From NCBI GenBank assembly GCA_030621945.1, contig JAUXGS010000018.1, positions 1 to 10,819 of the forward strand: 10,819 nt of DNA, in the 5' to 3' direction. The notes beneath the pieces were generated by a model that was given only the letters and a program-made list of their open reading frames with translations, searched no databases and was not told where the DNA came from. The stretch comes from Methanosarcinales archaeon. GTDB taxonomy: Archaea > Halobacteriota > Syntropharchaeia > Alkanophagales > Methanospirareceae. Positions 10,487-10,819 of this stretch are shown here, piece after piece (within the stretch, counting starts at the first letter, position 1; every line of letters starts with the position of its first letter). Position numbers and translations under genes: made by a program.

Positions 10487-10703
10487 ATGTACCCAACAAT
10501 AGAAAATAGGAATTCGAAGTATATAAAGGCAGTGAGAATTGACGAACTCACTGATCAACCCAATTTCGAAGGGGCGAACGTCACGATAGACGGTGGAATA
10601 GTAAATTACGTAGCGGCAGATGTACTGCGAAACGGTAACCCGCGATGTAATGAGGCAAGCGATAGCATTCGAGAGAGAGATGAGCAGGATGCAAGGGTGG
10701 TAA
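10487..10703 (+). pseudogene. Frame-shifted paralogue of the 2298 gene
   Basis: The reading frame from ATG 10487 (GGAGG 10 nt upstream) encodes an N-terminal part ending TIDGGIVNYVAA, matching SIDGGILHYVRR of the 71-aa protein. The match then moves to the +1 frame at ATG 10620, which reads MYCETVTRDVMRQAIAFERE and ends SRMQGW with TAA at 10701-10703, as in the paralogue (SRMDGW). Loss of two bases in an ancestral CGGCGG would explain the shift. Without correction the first frame runs on into the next gene. Either the gene is damaged, the sequence has an indel error, or recoding occurs; damage or error is likelier. Confidence 0.7.
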
Positions 10704-10705
10704 AA

Positions 10706-10819
10706 ATGACCTTAGACCCGATAACAGATGAGTTTTTGAAGAGTTGGGAACGAGCAGGTGCGATCTATGCTATCGCAGCGAAAGAGGTACGGGCTGAATT
10801 GGAAGCAGAGGAGGCGAGC
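10706..10819 (+). CDS. 5' part of a helical protein, cut by the window end
   Basis: ATG 10706 lies two bases after the stop of the shifted 10487 frame. The 38 visible residues (MTLDPITDEFLKSWERAGAI and on to an Ala/Glu-rich helix) continue past the window. The G-rich GGTGG before the stop can serve as ribosome site, as at 2507-2511 for the gene at 2520. It occupies the same cassette position as the 2520 gene but is not visibly similar to it. Confidence 0.6.
   Translation, partial: MTLDPITDEFLKSWERAGAIYAIAAKEVRAELEAEEAS

Noticed and set aside
1..10819. CRISPR array
   Set aside because: No regularly spaced identical repeats with unique spacers; the RecB/Cas4-like nuclease has no Cas neighbours here.
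1..10819. Insertion sequence or transposase
   Set aside because: No transposase or integrase motif is seen in any supported gene; the inverted-repeat element at 9005-9217 carries no gene.

Overview
The window looks like part of an archaeal mobile genetic element (plasmid, virus or integrated element), probably from a methanogen- or ANME-like euryarchaeon; the lineage is inference. Supporting signs are: a tRNA-Gln(UUG) of archaeal type without an encoded CCA; strong GGAGGTGAT-type ribosome binding sites; archaeal TATA boxes, one apparently driving a leaderless gene; an antirestriction-like ArdC gene; a primase-large-subunit-like protein; several PD-(D/E)XK-type nucleases; and many very small genes, some zinc-finger-like. 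All supported protein genes lie on the + strand and are tightly packed, with several ATGA start/stop overlaps.

Layout. 1-871 has no convincing gene. It holds a tandem motif ending in a TATA-like element, a compact nested hairpin (three-way-junction) structure at 153-269, further hairpins and oligo-T runs. 872-2717 carries small genes, an ArdC-like gene split by a +1 frame change, an AbrB-like small protein and two short genes. 2719-5040 carries a 304-residue protein of unknown function, a row of small Cys-rich proteins and a PriL/PriX-like protein without cysteines. 5055-7319 holds three nuclease-like genes, the middle one with its own leaderless promoter. 7337-8503 holds three unrecognised genes. 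The tRNA is at 8514-8587.

From 8588 to 9439 there is no convincing gene. The sequence changes character (pyrimidine-rich + strand, long inverted repeats, a large hairpin). Two genes then follow (9440 and 10181), each preceded by the same leader: a 9-bp hairpin with a compensatory base-pair change, then exactly 64 nt to the ATG. Between them lies an array of five TTACTGTT repeats. The last genes (10181, 10487) are paralogues of genes in the first cluster (872/1038 and 2298), so the window contains two versions of one small-gene cassette. In the first version ArdC and the AbrB-like gene sit between the shared genes.

How they may work together (inference): ArdC would protect incoming DNA, the PriL-like protein and nucleases would serve replication, recombination or defence, and the repeated leaders would co-regulate the two right-hand genes. 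Two genes (ArdC and the 10487 gene) need a frame change to read through. Mutation or sequencing indels are the simplest explanation, but the reads should be checked.
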